From: CAZBUB01 sp964494985 | GTDB lineage: Bacteria > Desulfobacterota > Desulfovibrionia > Desulfovibrionales > Desulfothermaceae | NCBI GenBank assembly: GCA_964494985.1 | Contig: CAZBUB010000055.1 | Span: 1-13,941 of the forward strand | Reading direction: 5' to 3' | DNA: 13,941 nucleotides | In this document: in pieces, positions 12,362-13,941 of the stretch | Layout: each line of letters starts with the position of its first letter | How positions within the stretch are numbered: position 1 is the stretch's first letter | Position numbers and translations under genes: made by a program | Notes under the pieces: model-generated | Told to the model about the DNA's origin: nothing | The model's input: the letters and a program-made list of their open reading frames with translations, nothing else | Databases searched by the model: none

Positions 12362-12565
12362 TCACGTCCCCCCGTAGCCAATCTGGGTCTGGCCATCAGG
12401 GTGCACTATCACCGGCACCACCCTTTGCATCATGCTCAGCTGCAGCATCTCCTGCAGCCTGGAAGAGTCCTGTTGCACATCAATATATGCGTAATCCGGA
12501 AAATCTTCTCTGGCCCGGTCACAAAATGGACAACCTTCTTTGCCGTAAATCACTTTCTCTGTCAT
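12362..12565 (-). CDS. UXX-star-type glutaredoxin-like protein, Cys form
   Basis: A 67-residue glutaredoxin-fold protein. The active site is YGKEGCPFC (Cys 12, Cys 15), followed by YIDVQQD, VVPVIV and the ending IGYGGT. These match the small UXX-star (seleno)glutaredoxin family, in which the first active-site residue is often selenocysteine; here it is a normal Cys codon (TGC or TGT), so no SECIS is needed. AAGGAGC precedes the ATG. It begins 44 bp after acr3 in the same direction and is probably cotranscribed. It may supply thiol electrons for arsenate reduction or repair. Function in arsenic handling is inferred from position only. Confidence 0.85.
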   Translation of the reverse strand: MTEKVIYGKEGCPFCDRAREDFPDYAYIDVQQDSSRLQEMLQLSMMQRVVPVIVHPDGQTQIGYGGT

Positions 12566-12609
12566 AGCTTGCTCCTTGTTGACTGCAACAACTTGAATCC
12601 GTTTTAAAA

Positions 12610-13683
12610 TTAGGCAATAGGGGCCTTTTCCGGTTCACAGCGAAAAAAGTGTCTTGTCCTGACACAGATCCTGACCAGGGCCAGCATTAAGGGCACCTCA
12701 ATCAGCAAGCCGACCACTGCAGCCAGGGCTGCCCCGGAATGGACGCCGAACATGGTCACAGCCACGGCAATAGCCACCTCAAAGTGATTTGAGGCTCCGA
12801 TCATCGCAGTAGGGGCTGCGTCTTCATAGCATATGTTCAGAAAGCGCGAGGCAAAATAGCCCAGAGCAAAGATGGCAAAGGTCTGGATGATCAGCGGGAT
12901 AGCGATCATGATAATCACCAGCGGGCCCTGCAGGATCACCTCTCCCTGGAGCATAAACAGCGAAACCAGAGTAGCCAGCAGGGCAATCAGGGCCACATTG
13001 CCCCATTTGGCCACATAAACCTGGTCAAACCATTCTTTGCCCTTGTTCTTGATCAGGTAGACCCGGGAGATATAGCCTGCAATCAGGGGAATGCCCACAT
13101 ATACGCCCACGGTCAGGCTCAAGGTCAAAAAAGGCACAGGCAGGGCCACTCCCAGAAGCAGGTTGCCCAAGGGCGCATAGAGGAGCAGCATACTCAGAGA
13201 ATTGATAGCTACCATGACCAGAGTGTGAGCCATGTTGCCTCCGGAGAGATAGCTCCAGACAAAGACCATGGCTGTACAGGGTGCAATACCTAAAAGGACC
13301 ATGCCTGCGAAGTATTCATTGGCCATTTCCGTAGAAATAAAGTCGGACCAGATGAAATACATGAACAGCCAGGCAAAAAAAGTCATGGTAAAAGGCTTGA
13401 TGCCCCAGTTGATGACCAGGGTGGTCAATACAGGCTTGGGGGCCTGAAAGGCTGCCTTGACCTGCTTAAAGTCGATATGGATCATGATGGGGTAGATCAT
13501 TAAAAACAGCAGGATGCCTATAGGTAAATTGACCTGAGCGATGGCCAGGGAGTCGATAAAGCTGGCCAGAGCAGGAAACAGGGCGCCGAGAATGATCCCG
13601 GCAGCCATGCACAAAGCAACCCACAGGGTGAGATACTTCTCGAACCAGCCCAGTCCCTTGCCTTGCTTTTCCTCAGCACTCAT
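12610..13683 (-). CDS. acr3: ACR3-type arsenite efflux permease
   Basis: A 357-residue membrane transporter of the ACR3 family (bile/arsenite/riboflavin superfamily), which expels arsenite using the proton gradient. About ten hydrophobic segments are present. The diagnostic motif GIAPCTAMVFVWSYLSGG carries the essential Cys 136. A conserved Glu appears near the end in LLIEVPLMLALV. ATG 13683 is chosen because GGAG lies eight bases upstream and the protein then begins with the usual short polar tail before WFEKYLTLWV; the frame is open to 13836 but would run into the repeat element. It heads a two-gene minus-strand unit with the glutaredoxin, on the opposite strand from arsR/arsC. Its promoter may lie beyond the repeat or past the window end. 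Confidence 0.95.
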   Translation of the reverse strand: MSAEEKQGKGLGWFEKYLTLWVALCMAAGIILGALFPALASFIDSLAIAQVNLPIGILLFLMIYPIMIHIDFKQVKAAFQAPKPVLTTLVINWGIKPFTMTFFAWLFMYFIWSDFISTEMANEYFAGMVLLGIAPCTAMVFVWSYLSGGNMAHTLVMVAINSLSMLLLYAPLGNLLLGVALPVPFLTLSLTVGVYVGIPLIAGYISRVYLIKNKGKEWFDQVYVAKWGNVALIALLATLVSLFMLQGEVILQGPLVIIMIAIPLIIQTFAIFALGYFASRFLNICYEDAAPTAMIGASNHFEVAIAVAVTMFGVHSGAALAAVVGLLIEVPLMLALVRICVRTRHFFRCEPEKAPIA

Positions 13684-13722
13684 GCTTTCTACTCCTTGAA
13701 TCCTGATTTCACGCTTTAAAGT

Positions 13723-13941
13723 TTTGCATGGAAAACTGGAACTCCAGCAACAGCTATCTCCACAAAGGGCGACCGCCGGTCGCCCTTCTGCCCGTGGTAA
13801 GATTGATATCATGAGTATCGACAGCGACTGCGACAACGACCACGATTACGATTTGCTCTGCCCTCCCCTCGCTGTCGTTGTCCTGGTCGTAATCGTAATC
13901 GATATTTTGACCAATACAGAGGGCAAGCGACGCTCGCCCTT
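13723..13941 (+). repeat. Dispersed palindromic element, copy B (may continue past the window)
   Basis: The first 63 bp match copy A (7851-7913) at 57 of 63 positions. They end in the hairpin GGGCGACC-GCC-GGTCGCCC (13767-13785). The window's last bases form a hairpin like copy A's right end, GGGCAAGC-GAC-GCTCGCCC (13921-13939, one mismatch). The interior differs from copy A: it is longer and contains two hexamer tracts. It lies 39 bp upstream of the acr3 start. Confidence 0.75.
13820..13903. repeat. Facing hexanucleotide tracts (GAYNNC units)
   Basis: Plus strand 13820-13852 reads GACAGC, GACTGC, GACAAC, GACCAC, GATTAC, GAT. Minus strand 13903-13868 reads GATTAC, GATTAC, GACCAG, GACAAC, GACAGC, GAG. 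Only 15 bp separate the tracts. Read on the plus strand, similar units come in the same order but each is reverse-complemented, so it is not a simple inverted repeat. A plus-strand frame from ATG 13811 is open to the window end (Asp-X repeats, then a Val/Ile-rich stretch), with no ribosome site. Confidence 0.6.

Noticed and set aside
13684..13836. Long N-terminal extension of ACR3
   Set aside because: The extra residues run into the repeat element, do not resemble the family, and a good ribosome site precedes the internal ATG at 13683.

Overview
The window looks like accessory DNA from an anaerobic, sulfate-reducer-like Desulfobacterota (Desulfovibrionales-like) genome. This is inferred from a split-Soret-type dihaem cytochrome, an OrpR-like sigma-54 activator with a Cys-rich PAS domain, a Cys-rich helix-turn-helix protein of the two-CW type, a selenocysteine codon with a bacterial SECIS hairpin, and many thioredoxin-like proteins. 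No rRNA, tRNA, CRISPR array or transposase was recognised.

Layout. Positions 1-403 hold no intact gene, only a frameshifted relic of a ribbon-helix-helix antitoxin and a hairpin. Positions 404-3245 (minus strand) form a sulfur/redox module: a sigma-54 enhancer-binding activator, then a well-formed -24/-12 promoter with a perfect inverted repeat just upstream of it, then a NifX-like small protein and a TauE/SafE exporter. Positions 3379-3835 hold a Cys-rich HTH regulator facing a strong palindromic operator, and 3933-4546 a Phd/PIN toxin-antitoxin pair.

Positions 4651-10055 (plus strand) are an arsenic-resistance and thiol-redox cluster. It starts with an ArsR promoter whose palindrome overlaps the -10 box, then arsR, arsC (thioredoxin-coupled type), an ArsP-like permease, two paralogous small thioredoxins (one with an extra N-terminal domain), a small Fe-S protein, a 54-residue unknown, a membrane-anchored thioredoxin and a CcdA-like electron conduit. 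A second arsenic unit, acr3 plus a UXX-star glutaredoxin, lies on the minus strand at 12362-13683. Together these could reduce arsenate, export arsenite or methylarsenite, and pass thiol electrons across the membrane.

Between the two arsenic units lie a divergent LysR-family gene and an exported split-Soret cytochrome. The cytochrome reading frame is broken by a single in-frame TGA at codon 73, at the place where I recall family members having Cys. A hairpin with a GGTCT loop begins 12 nt after the TGA, with 18 nt between the TGA and the loop. This is the classic bacterial selenocysteine signal, so I annotate one 270-residue selenoprotein rather than two fragments. It is the most striking observation here.

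Two copies of a dispersed palindromic element (7851-7999 and 13723 to the window end) share a 63-bp left end, 57 of 63 bases identical, and similar hairpins at both ends, but have different interiors. Several intergenic regions carry further inverted repeats, described individually.
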